From Rhodanobacter sp. L36 (lineage in GTDB: Bacteria > Pseudomonadota > Gammaproteobacteria > Xanthomonadales > Rhodanobacteraceae), in contig NZ_LMUV01000011.1 of the NCBI RefSeq assembly GCF_009765755.1, forward strand, positions 971,576 through 1,035,575: a stretch of 64,000 bases of DNA. Direction: 5' to 3'. The notes under the pieces were generated by a model. That model saw only the letters and a list, made by a program, of their open reading frames with translations, had not been told where the DNA came from and did no database searches. Within the stretch, counting starts at the first letter, position 1. Each line of letters begins with the position of its first letter. The position numbers and the translations under genes are program-made. Below, piece after piece: positions 8,983 to 19,224 of the stretch.

Positions 8983-9122
8983 TGTCCGGATTCTCTCCCG
9001 TCATCCGTTTGATCGGTCTGTCCGGCCCCCATGCCGGCGCAAACGAGCTTGATTCCCGGCAAAACGCCGCGACTTCAAGGTCACCGGATGACTGCAAGCA
9101 TCCCTTCCCTGCCGGTGGTGAC

Positions 9123-11972
9123 GTGAGTACAAACCTGATCCGCGAGTTTTTCGAGTCGTCCCAACTCGCTGGCGGCAACGCCGATTACGTCGAATCCCTT
9201 TACGACGCATGGCTTGCGGACAGCTCCGCGGTGTCCGCCGATTGGAACAAGTACTTCGAGACCTTCAAGGGTCGTGAATCGGGCGACGTTTCGCACAACA
9301 GCGCGATTGCGCGCATCGAAGCTGCACAGAAACAGCGCCACGCAGGCAACGGCGCAGCATCCGCGCCCGCAGACGACGAACACGCACGCAAGCAGGCCGG
9401 CGTGTTGCGCCTGCTCACGGCTTATCGTTCGCGCGGGCATCTCGCCGCCGATCTCGATCCGCTCGGCCTCACCGAAAAAATGTCCGCGCCGGATCTCGGG
9501 CTGGCGTTCCACGGCCTGGGCGATGCCGACCTTGATACCGAATTCGACGCCGGCAACTACGCCGGTGGCGGCCAGCGGCTCAAGTTGCGCGAGCTGCTTT
9601 CGCGGTTGCAGAAAACCTACGCCGGCAGCATCGGCGCGGAGTTCATGTACATCAGCGATCACGCGCAGCGCGCCTGGATCTACAGCCGGCTGGAACAGGC
9701 TGCCGGCAAGTGCGTGCTGGACAAGGCGGGCAAGCAGCATGTGCTGGATGGCCTCACCGCGGCCGAAGGTCTGGAGCGTTATCTGCACACCAAGTACGTC
9801 GGGCAGAAGCGCTTCTCGCTGGAAGGCGGCGACAGCCTGATCCCGATGATCGACGACGTCGTGCGCGCCGCCGGCGACAACGGCATCAAGGAACTCGTGA
9901 TCGGCATGGCCCATCGCGGCCGTCTCAACGTGTTGGTCAATATTCTCGGCAAGCCGCCGAAAACCTTGTTCGACGAATTCGAAGGTCGCTTCGAACACCC
10001 GGACGACCCCGCGCATTCGGGCGACGTGAAGTACCACATGGGTTTCTCCGCCGACGTCAAGACGCCCAAGGGCGGCCTGCATGTCGCGCTCGCGTTCAAC
10101 CCGTCGCATCTGGAAATCGTGAATCCGGTAGTCGCCGGTTCCGTGCACGCGCGCCAGGGTCGACGCCGCGACACCATGCACGAGCAGTCGATGGCCGTGC
10201 TGGTGCACGGCGACGCGGCGTTCGCCGGCCAGGGCGTCAACATGGAACTGCTGAACATGTCGCAGGCGCGCGGCTTCAAGATCGGCGGCAGCCTGCACAT
10301 CGTCATCAACAATCAGGTCGGTTTCACCACGTCCAATCCTCAGGACGCGCGCTCCACGATGTATTGCACCGACCTGGCGAAGATGGTGAATGCGCCGGTG
10401 CTGCACGTGAATGGCGATGACCCCGAAGCGGTGATCGCCGTGACCCGCCTCGCCTACGATTTCCGCAAGGAGTTTCGCCGCGACGTGGTGATCGATCTGG
10501 TCTGCTATCGCCGTCACGGACATAACGAGGCGGACGAGCCGGCCGCGACGCAGCCGATGATGTACCAGATCATCCGCAAACGACCGACCGCGCGCGATCT
10601 CTATCAGCAGCAGCTGGTGAAGGAAGGCGTGCTTGCCGAAGGTGACGCGCAGAAGCAGTTCGATGCCTATCGCGATCGCCTCGAAGCGGGCGCGCCGATG
10701 ACTGATCTCGATCCGGCACCGGCAGTGCGCGATGGCCACGTCGACTGGACGCCGTTCCTCGGCGGCAAGCTTTCCACGTCGACGGATACGCGCGTTCCCA
10801 GGGCGAAGCTCAACGAACTCCTTGGCAAGATTCTCACCCTGCCCGCCGACATCACGCTGCAGGCGCGCGTGGCGAAAATCTACGACGACCGTCGCAAGAT
10901 GGCTGCCGGCGAATTGCCGGCCGACTGGGGCTTTGCGGAAAACCTCGCCTACGCCACGGTGATCGACGCCGGCCTTGACATGCGTCTGGTTGGCCAGGAT
11001 TCCGGCCGCGGCACGTTCTTCCATCGCCACGCCGTGCTGCACGATCAGAAGGACGGCCATACGTACATGCCGCTGGCGACGATTCGCGACGGCGCCGACG
11101 TCGAGGTGGTCGACTCGCTGCTCAGCGAGGAAGCGGTGATGGCGTTCGAGTACGGCCGCTCCACCACCGATCCGGACACGCTGCATATCTGGGAAGGCCA
11201 GTTCGGCGATTTCGCCAACGGCGCGCAAGTGGTGATCGACCAGTTCATCAGCTCCGGCGAAGCGAAGTGGAATCGTCTGTGCGGCCTCGCGCTGTTCTTG
11301 CCGCACGGTTACGAAGGCCAGGGTCCGGAACACTCATCCGCACGCCTCGAACGCTTCCTGCAGTTGTGCGCGTTCGAGAACATGCAGGTGTGCGTGCCGA
11401 CCACGCCCGCACAGGATTTCCACATGATCCGCCGGCAGATGTTGCGTCCGGTGCGCAAGCCGCTGATCGTGATGACGCCGAAATCGCTGCTGCGTCACAA
11501 GCTGGCAGTGTCGTCGCTGGACGAACTGGCCGACGGCGAATTCCAGCTGGTGATCGGCGAGCATCGCGAGTTGCCGGCGAAGAAAGTGAAGCGCGTGGTG
11601 TACTGCTCCGGCAAGGTTTATTACGACCTGCTCGAGGAAGCCGACAAGCGCGAATTGAAAGACGTCGCCATCGTGCGCGTGGAGCAGCTGTATCCGTTCC
11701 CGCGCGCCGAGGTCACTGCCGAACTGGACAAGTACGCTTCCGCGAAGGAAGTGATCTGGTGCCAGGAAGAACCGATGAATCAGGGGGCATGGTTCCAGAT
11801 CCGTCATCATCTGCAGGCCTGCATCGGCAGCAAGCACAGCCTTTCGTATGCGGGACGCGCGCGCTCGCCGGCACCGGCGGCCGGGCATCTGAACACTCAC
11901 GTCGCCGAACAGGCCGCACTCGTCGAACAGGCGCTTGTGGCGCCTGTCGGCACCGATCACTCGGCAGAATAA
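9123..11972 (+). CDS. sucA: 2-oxoglutarate dehydrogenase E1 component
   Basis: Thiamine-diphosphate-dependent decarboxylase of the 2-oxoglutarate dehydrogenase complex, feeding succinyl groups to SucB. 949 residues from a GTG start at 9123 ([22 protein letters not shown]), which matches where family members begin; the frame is open upstream to 8982 but that part has no homologous character and would fall on the promoter. The thiamine-binding block runs from GDDPEAV (about residue 431) to [11 protein letters not shown]. Conserved HRGRLNVL and NPSHLEIV segments precede it. It is first in sucA-sucB-lpd, with sucB 17 bases downstream. Confidence 0.96.
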   Translation: MSTNLIREFFESSQLAGGNADYVESLYDAWLADSSAVSADWNKYFETFKGRESGDVSHNSAIARIEAAQKQRHAGNGAASAPADDEHARKQAGVLRLLTAYRSRGHLAADLDPLGLTEKMSAPDLGLAFHGLGDADLDTEFDAGNYAGGGQRLKLRELLSRLQKTYAGSIGAEFMYISDHAQRAWIYSRLEQAAGKCVLDKAGKQHVLDGLTAAEGLERYLHTKYVGQKRFSLEGGDSLIPMIDDVVRAAGDNGIKELVIGMAHRGRLNVLVNILGKPPKTLFDEFEGRFEHPDDPAHSGDVKYHMGFSADVKTPKGGLHVALAFNPSHLEIVNPVVAGSVHARQGRRRDTMHEQSMAVLVHGDAAFAGQGVNMELLNMSQARGFKIGGSLHIVINNQVGFTTSNPQDARSTMYCTDLAKMVNAPVLHVNGDDPEAVIAVTRLAYDFRKEFRRDVVIDLVCYRRHGHNEADEPAATQPMMYQIIRKRPTARDLYQQQLVKEGVLAEGDAQKQFDAYRDRLEAGAPMTDLDPAPAVRDGHVDWTPFLGGKLSTSTDTRVPRAKLNELLGKILTLPADITLQARVAKIYDDRRKMAAGELPADWGFAENLAYATVIDAGLDMRLVGQDSGRGTFFHRHAVLHDQKDGHTYMPLATIRDGADVEVVDSLLSEEAVMAFEYGRSTTDPDTLHIWEGQFGDFANGAQVVIDQFISSGEAKWNRLCGLALFLPHGYEGQGPEHSSARLERFLQLCAFENMQVCVPTTPAQDFHMIRRQMLRPVRKPLIVMTPKSLLRHKLAVSSLDELADGEFQLVIGEHRELPAKKVKRVVYCSGKVYYDLLEEADKRELKDVAIVRVEQLYPFPRAEVTAELDKYASAKEVIWCQEEPMNQGAWFQIRHHLQACIGSKHSLSYAGRARSPAPAAGHLNTHVAEQAALVEQALVAPVGTDHSAE

Positions 11973-11989
11973 AAATCCAAGGATTCGCT

Positions 11990-13195
<1,206 letters not shown>

Positions 13196-13200
13196 GCGGC

Positions 13201-13225
13201 CCTGATCGCGGCCCCCGCGATCAGG
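13201..13225 (+). promoter_or_regulatory. Stable hairpin between sucB and lpd
   Basis: A perfect 11-bp stem (13201-13211 / 13215-13225) with a three-base CCC loop starts 6 bases after the sucB stop. No T tract follows. It may reduce read-through or protect the sucAB message, setting different levels for lpd. Confidence 0.5.
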
Positions 13226-13339
13226 AAATAAGTAACGAAGCTCTGATGGTGAGCCGTGCGATCCGATCCACGCTCACCAAATTTTTGTCATTGGTGTTGA
13301 CGATTTAGCAACACGACACGCTCCAAAGGAACCAAAACC

Positions 13340-14764
13340 ATGAGCGACAAATTCGATGTCATCGTCATCGGCGGCGGTCCGGCCGGTTATCACGCCGCGA
13401 TCCGCGCTGCACAGCTGGGCCTGAAGATCGCCGTGATCGACGCCTTCGTTGGGAAGGATGGCAAGGCTGCGCTGGGCGGCACGTGCCTCAATGTCGGCTG
13501 CATTCCGTCGAAGGCGCTGCTCGATTCGTCCAAGCAGTTCTACAACATCGCGCACAACCTGCCGACGCATGGCATTACCGTCGAGAACGCCAAGGTTGAC
13601 ATGGCGACTTTCATCGGCCGCAAGGACAAGATCGTCAAGCAGTTCACCGGTGGCGTGGACCAGTTGTTCAAGGTCAACAAGATCACCAGCTTTTTCGGTA
13701 CCGGCAAGCTGCTCAAGGGCAATCAGGTCGAAATCACCGGTAACGACGGCAGCAAGCAGACACTCGCCGCGACGAACGTGATTCTTGCATCGGGTTCGGT
13801 GCCGATCGAACTGCCGTTCGCCAAGTTCGACGGCAAGAACATCATCGACAACGCCGGTGCGCTCGACATCGACAAGGTACCGAAGACATTGGGCGTGATC
13901 GGTGCCGGCGTGATCGGCCTCGAGCTGGGCAGCGTGTGGAATCGGCTCGGCGCGAAAGTCACCATCCTCGAAGCGCTACCCGATTTCATCGGTACCGCCG
14001 ATGCGGATATTGCCAAGGTGGCTCAGCGCGAATTCAAGAAACAGGGCCTGGACATCAAGCTCGGCGCGAAACTCGGCAAGGCCGAAATCAAGAAGGACGG
14101 CGTCCATCTCACGTACACCGACAAGGACGGCGAGCAGTCGCTCGTGGTCGAAAAATTGCTGGTCGCCGTGGGCCGTCGTGCATACACCGCAGGGCTGCTG
14201 GCCGACGACACCGGCGTGAAGCTGGACGAGCGCGGCCGCATCGTGGTCGACGAGCATTGCCACACCGGCGTGGATGGCGTCTGGGCGGTGGGCGATGCGG
14301 TGCGCGGCCCGATGCTCGCGCACAAGGGTTTCGAGGAAGGCATGGCGGTGGCCGAGTGGATCGCCGGCAAGGCCGGTCATGTCAACTACGACACAATTCC
14401 GTGGGTGATCTACACGGAGCCTGAAATCGCCTGGGCCGGCAAGACCGAGCAGCAGTTGAAGGACGAAGGCGTGCCGTACAAAGTCGGCAGTTTTCCGTTC
14501 GCCGCGATCGGCCGCGCTGTCGCGATGAATGAAGCGATCGGCCAGGTAAAGATGATTGCGCACGCCGAAACCGATCGCATCCTCGGTGTGCACATGGTCG
14601 GCCCCGGTGTTTCCGAGTTGATTGCCGAGTGCGTTGTGGCAATGGAATTCAAGGGCTCGGCTGAAGATATGGCGCGCATCATTCACGCGCACCCGACGCT
14701 TTCCGAAGCCGTGCACGAAGCAGCGCTGTCGGTCGACAAGCGAGCCATCCACAAGGGCAACTGA
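13340..14764 (+). CDS. lpd: Dihydrolipoyl dehydrogenase (E3)
   Basis: Flavoprotein that reoxidises dihydrolipoyl arms of E2 with NAD+. 474 residues. The N-terminal FAD motif is GGGPAGYHAA at 11-20, and the redox disulfide GGTCLNVGCIPSK gives Cys49 and Cys54. The NAD-binding GAGVIGLELGSVW follows, and the C-terminal acid/base motif HAHPTLSEAVHEAAL is near 449-463. There is no N-terminal lipoyl extension. It is the third gene of the sucA-sucB-lpd unit, 144 bases after sucB, with RBS AAAGGAACC before the ATG. A strong terminator follows at 14784. Confidence 0.96.
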   Translation: MSDKFDVIVIGGGPAGYHAAIRAAQLGLKIAVIDAFVGKDGKAALGGTCLNVGCIPSKALLDSSKQFYNIAHNLPTHGITVENAKVDMATFIGRKDKIVKQFTGGVDQLFKVNKITSFFGTGKLLKGNQVEITGNDGSKQTLAATNVILASGSVPIELPFAKFDGKNIIDNAGALDIDKVPKTLGVIGAGVIGLELGSVWNRLGAKVTILEALPDFIGTADADIAKVAQREFKKQGLDIKLGAKLGKAEIKKDGVHLTYTDKDGEQSLVVEKLLVAVGRRAYTAGLLADDTGVKLDERGRIVVDEHCHTGVDGVWAVGDAVRGPMLAHKGFEEGMAVAEWIAGKAGHVNYDTIPWVIYTEPEIAWAGKTEQQLKDEGVPYKVGSFPFAAIGRAVAMNEAIGQVKMIAHAETDRILGVHMVGPGVSELIAECVVAMEFKGSAEDMARIIHAHPTLSEAVHEAALSVDKRAIHKGN

Positions 14765-14783
14765 TTCGGTCGGTACGTAGGAG

Positions 14784-14815
14784 GCCCGCTCGTTACGTGA
14801 GCGGGCTTTTTTGTT
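14784..14815 (+). terminator. Rho-independent terminator of the sucAB-lpd unit
   Basis: An 8-bp stem GCCCGCTC/GAGCGGGC (14784-14791 / 14799-14806) followed by a T tract (TTTTTTGTTT) 20 bases after the lpd stop. Confidence 0.88.
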
Positions 14816-14838
14816 TGCGCTTCTGCAGAGACGAGGAC

Positions 14839-14907
14839 GAGTAGCGAGGGCGCGAAAACAGAACCTCTCGTTTACCCTGAGCCTTCGAACTTGCGCCCTC
14901 GTTACTC
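14839..14907. repeat. 15-bp inverted repeat upstream of the LOG gene
   Basis: GAGTAGCGAGGGCGC (14839-14853) and GCGCCCTCGTTACTC (14893-14907) pair over 15 positions with one G-U, enclosing 39 bases. It ends 24 bases before the LOG ATG. It could fold in the mRNA leader or be a small mobile palindrome; no T tract follows it. Confidence 0.6.
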
Positions 14908-14931
14908 ATTCTTCGTTTCCTGAGATTTCCA

Positions 14932-15528
14932 ATGTCCCGACTCAACACACTCTGCGTGTATTGCGGCTCCAGTCCCGGCAAGCATTCCGAATACGCCGAA
15001 GTTGCGCGAGCGTTCGGCGCCGAAATGGCTCGTCGTCATATCGCGCTGGTTTATGGCGGCGGCAAGGTCGGCCTGATGGGGGTGGTGGCGGATGCCGTGC
15101 TCGCCGGTGGCGGCAAGGTGATCGGCGTCATCCCGCGTCAGTTGGTGGAACTTGAAGTGGCGCATGCAGGGCTCAGCGAAATGCATGTCGTCGAGACCAT
15201 GCATCAGCGCAAGACACGCATGTTCGAATTGTCCGACGCATTCGTCGCCCTGCCCGGCGGCTTCGGCACGATGGACGAGATGTTCGAGATGCTCACCTGG
15301 GCACAACTGGGTTTGCATAAATACCCGTGCGCGTTCCTCGACGTGCGCGGTTTCTACGCGAAGTTGCGCGAGATGATGGATCACATGGTGGCCGAACGTT
15401 TCGTGCGCGCCGAGCAACTCGACAACATCTGGTTCGGCGAAAACATGGCGCAACTGTTCGACTGGATGGCGCACTATCAGTCAAGCGACACGCCCAAGTG
15501 GATCGACAGCCGCAGCGTCGAAGCCTGA
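14932..15528 (+). CDS. LOG-family (TIGR00730) Rossmann-fold nucleotide phosphoribohydrolase
   Basis: 198 residues. Family members remove ribose 5-phosphate from nucleoside 5'-monophosphates, including cytokinin nucleotides. The phosphate-binding YGGGKVGLMG (41-50) and the catalytic PGGFGTMDE (108-116) are both intact, and Arg/Lys residues in MHQRKTRMF belong to the family active site. It is likely cytosolic and dimeric. It stands alone after the lpd terminator, with a large inverted repeat in its leader and no obvious Shine-Dalgarno. The true bacterial substrate is not clear from sequence. Confidence 0.9.
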   Translation: MSRLNTLCVYCGSSPGKHSEYAEVARAFGAEMARRHIALVYGGGKVGLMGVVADAVLAGGGKVIGVIPRQLVELEVAHAGLSEMHVVETMHQRKTRMFELSDAFVALPGGFGTMDEMFEMLTWAQLGLHKYPCAFLDVRGFYAKLREMMDHMVAERFVRAEQLDNIWFGENMAQLFDWMAHYQSSDTPKWIDSRSVEA

Positions 15529-15562
15529 TCGTCATCCGACAGAACTTTTCATGGGACGCGCC

Positions 15563-16570
15563 ATGACCGCAGCCATTCCCTTTCGTGCCTTTCGCATCCA
15601 CAACGATGACGACGGTTATCGCGGAGCTGTCGAAATCATCGATGTCGATGCGCTGAGCGCAGGCGAAGTGCTGGTGAAAGTGGCGTGGTCGTCGGTGAAC
15701 TTCAAGGACGCACTCGCGGGGTCCGGGAAGGGACGCATCCTGCGCAACTATCCGCTCAATGGCGGCATCGACGTCGCCGGACATGTAGTGGCGTCCACCG
15801 ATCCTGCGTTCAAGGAAGGCGACGCGGTGCTCTGCACCGGCAGTGGATTGTCGGAAACGCGCGACGGTGGCTACGGCGAATACGCGCGTCTCGATGCACG
15901 CTGGGCGATACCGTTGCCGCGCGGCATAAGCCTGCGCGAGAGCATGATTCTCGGCACCGCAGGTTTCACCGCCGCACTTGCATTGCTGCGCATGCAGGAC
16001 AATCGACAGACGCCCGCACTAGGGCCCATTGCGATTACCGGTGCCAGTGGTGGCGTGGGCATGCTGGCGATCGACATCTTCACGCGTGCCGGCTATGAAG
16101 TGCATGCGATCAGCGGCAAGAGCGCGCACTTCGATTTTCTGCGTGGCCTCGGCGCCAGTGCATGCGTGGATCGTCATCAACTTGTCTTCAGCGGCAAGCC
16201 GATGGATTCGGCGCGGTTCGGCGGCGTACTCGACAATGTCGGCGGCGACATGCTCGCAGGCCTGCTGCCGCTGGTGCAGCCTTACGGCAACGTCGCCATC
16301 TGCGGCAATGCCGGCGGCATTGCTTTCAACAGCACCGTGATGCCATTCATCATTCGCGGCGCGAGCCTGCTCGGTATCGCTTCCGCCGGCACCGCGCGCG
16401 AACTGCGCGACACTGTCTGGCAACATCTTGCGACCGACTGGAAACCGCAGCACCTTTCTCGCATCGCGACCGACGAAGTAGCGCTCGACGGCCTTCCCGC
16501 AGTGTTCGATCGCATGCTTGCGGGTGAGTCGTTCGGCCGTACACTGGTTCGCATTGGCGATGAGCAGTGA
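15563..16570 (+). CDS. acuI: YhdH/AcuI-type zinc-free medium-chain reductase (acrylyl-CoA/quinone reductase)
   Basis: 335 residues from ATG 15563, chosen because GGGAC lies at proper spacing before it; an in-frame ATG at 15551 adds four residues. MDR superfamily member of the YhdH/YhfP type. It has the GroES-like N-terminal half with WSSVNFKDALAGSGKGRI and YPLNGGIDVAGHV, then a Rossmann half with TGASGGVGMLAIDIF, the NADPH-binding loop. No zinc-binding cysteines are present. AcuI-like members reduce acrylyl-CoA to propionyl-CoA and so detoxify acrylate; whether this one does is inference. It lies 34 bases after the LOG gene. Confidence 0.85.
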   Translation: MTAAIPFRAFRIHNDDDGYRGAVEIIDVDALSAGEVLVKVAWSSVNFKDALAGSGKGRILRNYPLNGGIDVAGHVVASTDPAFKEGDAVLCTGSGLSETRDGGYGEYARLDARWAIPLPRGISLRESMILGTAGFTAALALLRMQDNRQTPALGPIAITGASGGVGMLAIDIFTRAGYEVHAISGKSAHFDFLRGLGASACVDRHQLVFSGKPMDSARFGGVLDNVGGDMLAGLLPLVQPYGNVAICGNAGGIAFNSTVMPFIIRGASLLGIASAGTARELRDTVWQHLATDWKPQHLSRIATDEVALDGLPAVFDRMLAGESFGRTLVRIGDEQ

Positions 16571-16580
16571 ACGGTTGCGC

Positions 16581-16609
16581 TTGGAACTGCCGACGCCACG
16601 ACTTAGAAT
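16581..16609 (+). promoter_or_regulatory. Putative sigma-70 promoter of the PilH-like regulator
   Basis: TTGGAA (16581-16586) and TAGAAT (16604-16609) with a 17-base spacer. A GGGGA ribosome site at 16624-16628 precedes the ATG at 16639. Confidence 0.6.
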
Positions 16610-16638
16610 GATCGAAAATCGCAGGGGACTATCACCAT

Positions 16639-17004
16639 ATGGCACGCATCCTGATCGTTGACGATTCCCCGTCGCAGCTGCTTGGCATCAAGCGGATCGT
16701 CGAGAAACTGGGCCACGAGGCTCTGTCGGCCGAAGACGGCGCCGCAGGCGTCGAAGCCGCCAAGGCGGAAAAGCCGGACCTGATCCTGATGGACGTGGTG
16801 ATGCCCAACCTCAACGGGTTCCAGGCCACGCGCACGATCAACAAGAACCCGGACACTGCGCATATCCCGATCATCCTGGTGACCACCAAGGATCAGGAAA
16901 CCGACAAGGTGTGGGGCATGCGTCAGGGTGCGAAAGCCTATGTCACCAAGCCGATCAAGGAAGAAGAGCTGGTCAAGGCGTTGCAGGAATTCCTGCCAAG
17001 CTGA
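16639..17004 (+). CDS. pilH: Single-domain CheY-like response regulator, PilH/PilG-like
   Basis: 121 residues, receiver domain only. The acidic pocket is Asp8/Asp9 (VDDSPSQ), the phosphoacceptor is Asp52 in LMDVVMPNLNG, the switch Thr is in LVTTKD (about 82-83), and the conserved lysine is Lys104 in VTKPI. The opening MARILIVDDSPSQLLGI and WGMRQGAKAYVTKP closely resemble the PilH-type regulators of twitching motility in xanthomonads. The usual chemosensory pil genes are not adjacent here, so the pilus assignment is inference from similarity. It has its own promoter and terminator, hence a monocistronic unit. Confidence 0.82.
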   Translation: MARILIVDDSPSQLLGIKRIVEKLGHEALSAEDGAAGVEAAKAEKPDLILMDVVMPNLNGFQATRTINKNPDTAHIPIILVTTKDQETDKVWGMRQGAKAYVTKPIKEEELVKALQEFLPS

Positions 17005-17027
17005 GCCTGCACATGTGCTTGAAGAAC

Positions 17028-17055
17028 AACGGCGCCCGAAGGCGCCGTTTTTTTT
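17028..17055 (+). terminator. Terminator of the PilH-like regulator gene
   Basis: A 9-bp stem AACGGCGCC/GGCGCCGTT (17028-17036 / 17041-17049) with a CGAA tetraloop running into a tract of T. It also separates this gene from the convergent cbpA. Confidence 0.88.
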
Positions 17056-17082
17056 CTGGCGATGATATGGACGGCCAAAACA

Positions 17083-17979
17083 TCAGCGTCGCGGATCGTA
17101 AGCCTCGAACTGTTCGCGCAACGCTTCGTAGCCCGCGCGTTGCTCATCGGTTTCCGCCAGTGGTACGCGAATCGACAGTTCCACCAGTTGATCGCCCGGG
17201 TGCGCGCCGGGCATGCCGCGACCTTTCAGGCGCAGCTTCTTTCCCGATTGCGAACCGGCGGGGATGCGCAGGTCGACCGTACCGGCCAGCGTCGGCACCG
17301 GCACGCTCGCACCAAGTGCCGCTTCCCACGGGCTGATCGGCAACACGTGCACTACGTTGCGGCCATCCAGACGAAAGCGCGCGTCGTCGCGAATACCCAC
17401 TTCCAGCAGAAGGTCGCCCTTCGGTCCGCCCGCCATGCCGGCCTGCCCCTGGCCCGAAAGTCGAATCACCTGGCCCGGCTGAATACCTGCGGGAATCTTG
17501 ACCTCGAGCACGCGCTCGCCGATGGCGGGATCATGCAACGACAACCGCGTGCGTCCACCGTCGAACGCCGTCTGCAGATCGATCTGCACCTGTGCCTGCA
17601 AATCCTGCCCGCGCCGCGGTCGTGGCTGACCACGTGCACCACCCGCAGCGCCGCGTCCGAACAGGCTCTCGAAAAAATCACTGAAATCGCCGTCGCCGCC
17701 GTCGCCGAAACCCTGCTGGCCCTGCCAACCCGGCGGCGGGCGAAACTGTTCCCCCTGCCGATATCCGCCTGCGCGCAGCTGATCGTAGGAACGACGTTTC
17801 TCCACATCCTTCAGGACTTCGTTCGCTTCGTTGATCGACTTGAACTTGTCCTCGGCTCCGGCTTCCTTGTTCTTGTCCGGATGGTATTTGCGCGCCAGCT
17901 TGCGATAGGCCGACTTGATCTCGGTCTCGCTGGCATCCGGCTTCACGCCCAGAATTTCGTAATAGTCTTTGAATTCCAC
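17083..17979 (-). CDS. cbpA: DnaJ-family co-chaperone, CbpA-like
   Basis: 298 residues. The start is taken as GTG at 17979 ([12 protein letters not shown]), preceded by GGGGA at good spacing; an in-frame GTG at 17997 would add six residues. The J domain covers about 1-70 with the HPD motif in YHPDKNKE. A Gly/Phe/Arg-rich linker ([21 protein letters not shown]) follows, then two substrate-binding barrels ([12 protein letters not shown]..., [17 protein letters not shown]). The Cys-rich zinc domain of DnaJ is absent, which marks the CbpA class. It lies 75 bases downstream of hsp20 on the same strand, so both probably share a heat-shock promoter. Confidence 0.9.
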   Translation of the reverse strand: MEFKDYYEILGVKPDASETEIKSAYRKLARKYHPDKNKEAGAEDKFKSINEANEVLKDVEKRRSYDQLRAGGYRQGEQFRPPPGWQGQQGFGDGGDGDFSDFFESLFGRGAAGGARGQPRPRRGQDLQAQVQIDLQTAFDGGRTRLSLHDPAIGERVLEVKIPAGIQPGQVIRLSGQGQAGMAGGPKGDLLLEVGIRDDARFRLDGRNVVHVLPISPWEAALGASVPVPTLAGTVDLRIPAGSQSGKKLRLKGRGMPGAHPGDQLVELSIRVPLAETDEQRAGYEALREQFEAYDPRR

Positions 17980-18054
17980 GGACACTCCCCGACTCACGCA
18001 AAAACCCGCGACGGATATGCGCCGCCGCGGTATGTCCCACGAACTGCGTGATGC

Positions 18055-18504
18055 TTAGTGGGCGGCGTTGATGGTAATGCGTCGCGGCGTTGCTTGCGCC
18101 TTCTTCGGTATGACGATTTCCAGTACGCCGAACTTTCCGTTGGCGGTGATGCCTTCTGCGTCGGCGCTGTCCGGCAACGAGAAATACCGATGGAACGCAC
18201 CGCGAGCGCGCTCGACGCGGGTGAATTTTCCGTCTTGTGCATCGGTTGCCACGTCGCGCTGACCCTTGATGCTGAGCACGCCTTTATCCATGCTCACGTC
18301 GATCTGGGCAGGATCGATGCCGGGGATGTCCGCAAGGATCACGAAGCGCTGTTCGTCTTCACGAATATCGACGCGCGGCGCCCACTGGCTATCGGCGTTG
18401 CGCGCCGCGTCGGACGCACCGGCTTGCAGGAACCGATCGAAAGTCTGCCGGATGTCGCCGGAAAATCCGTTGCTGTTCCAGATGGTGTGACGACCAAGAC
18501 TCAT
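18055..18504 (-). CDS. Small heat-shock protein, Hsp20/alpha-crystallin family
   Basis: 149 residues. The alpha-crystallin domain spans about 45-140, starting WAPRVDIREDEQRFVILADIPG and including the conserved ARGAFHRYFSLP and GVLEI segments. The C-terminal tail is short and basic. It acts as an ATP-independent holdase that keeps unfolding proteins soluble for refolding. A CTTGAA-N15-CCTATTT element upstream fits a sigma-32 promoter, and cbpA follows. RBS GAGGAAA precedes the ATG. IbpA-like by position in the family, but the paralogue name is not certain. Confidence 0.92.
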   Translation of the reverse strand: MSLGRHTIWNSNGFSGDIRQTFDRFLQAGASDAARNADSQWAPRVDIREDEQRFVILADIPGIDPAQIDVSMDKGVLSIKGQRDVATDAQDGKFTRVERARGAFHRYFSLPDSADAEGITANGKFGVLEIVIPKKAQATPRRITINAAH

Positions 18505-18551
18505 GGTTGTTTCCTCGAATGGGTTGCGGTGCCATCACCGCCTGCAGAACA

Positions 18552-18579
18552 AAATAGGTGCTGTTGCCGGCGATTCAAG
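18552..18579 (-). promoter_or_regulatory. Putative sigma-32 heat-shock promoter of hsp20-cbpA
   Basis: On the minus strand CTTGAA (18579-18574) is followed after 15 bases by CCTATTT (18558-18552), close to the sigma-32 pattern CTTGAAA-N13-17-CCCCATNT. It lies about 50 bases before the hsp20 ATG. Confidence 0.65.
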
Positions 18580-18642
18580 GCGACAGCGCAACACTGCGCG
18601 ACTAGCATGTCGCAGCCCCTCTTTCACAGGCACCAGAAACGC

Positions 18643-19125
18643 ATGAGCATTCAGCCCGGCCAATCCATTCCAGACGCGCCCATTCAGGTCATCGATGTCG
18701 ACATGCAACAGCGCCACGCAGTCGAGCTGTTTGCCAGGAGAAAAGTTCTGATGTTCGGCGTGCCCGGAGCATTCACGCCGACGTGTTCCAACAAGCATCT
18801 GCCGGGTTACATCGCGAACCATGACGCCTTGCAGAAACGTGGTATCACCGTCATGTGCCTCGCGGTGAACGACGCCTACGTGATGCAGGCGTGGGCCGCA
18901 TCGTTGAAGGTTCCCGCAGGATTGTTGATGCTCGCGGACGGCAACGCCAACTTCACTCGCGCACTCGGCCTCGAACTGGATGGCACCGCGTTCGGCATGG
19001 GTCTGCGCACGCGACGCTCTGCGTTGTATGCAGAAGATGGCGTCGTGCGATCACTGCAGATCGAAGCGCCGGGAGAACTCCGCGTATCGACTGCCGAGGC
19101 CATGCTGGCGGTGATCGACGCCTGA
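18643..19125 (+). CDS. Peroxiredoxin of the Prx5/redoxin type
   Basis: 160 residues from ATG 18643 (MSIQPGQSIPDAPIQVID); the frame is open far upstream through the hsp20 region, but only this part is homologous. The peroxidatic cysteine is Cys48 in PGAFTPTCSNKHLPGY, the hallmark of the Prx5 group, and VMCLAVNDAYVMQAW follows. It reduces peroxides with thiol donors such as glutathione/glutaredoxin or thioredoxin. It is divergent from hsp20, sharing an intergenic region with the heat-shock promoter, which would fit stress co-regulation. The terminator at 19174 ends it. Confidence 0.9.
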   Translation: MSIQPGQSIPDAPIQVIDVDMQQRHAVELFARRKVLMFGVPGAFTPTCSNKHLPGYIANHDALQKRGITVMCLAVNDAYVMQAWAASLKVPAGLLMLADGNANFTRALGLELDGTAFGMGLRTRRSALYAEDGVVRSLQIEAPGELRVSTAEAMLAVIDA

Positions 19126-19173
19126 TTTGTTCTCTCGGTAGTTACATGTTCCATTGCGGCGTTGCCTTGAGAT

Positions 19174-19205
19174 AAAAAAGCCCCGGCATGACCGGGGCTT
19201 TTTTT
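19174..19205. terminator. Bidirectional terminator between peroxiredoxin gene and gyrA
   Basis: AAAAAGCCCCGG/CCGGGGCTTTTT with loop CATGA and runs of A before and T after the stem, so it can terminate both convergent transcripts. Confidence 0.9.
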
Positions 19206-19224
19206 GACTGACTTACATCAACGT

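Noticed and set aside
8982..9122. N-terminal extension of SucA from TTG 8982
   Set aside because: It begins on the TATAAT box itself, has no family similarity, and SucA proteins start at the [12 protein letters not shown] region.
9081..11333. A 750-codon minus-strand frame opposite sucA
   Set aside because: Antisense shadow of a recognised gene, with typical shadow composition and no start signals.
18058..18642. N-terminal extension of the peroxiredoxin
   Set aside because: This part is antisense to hsp20 and lacks peroxiredoxin character; the family starts at 18643.
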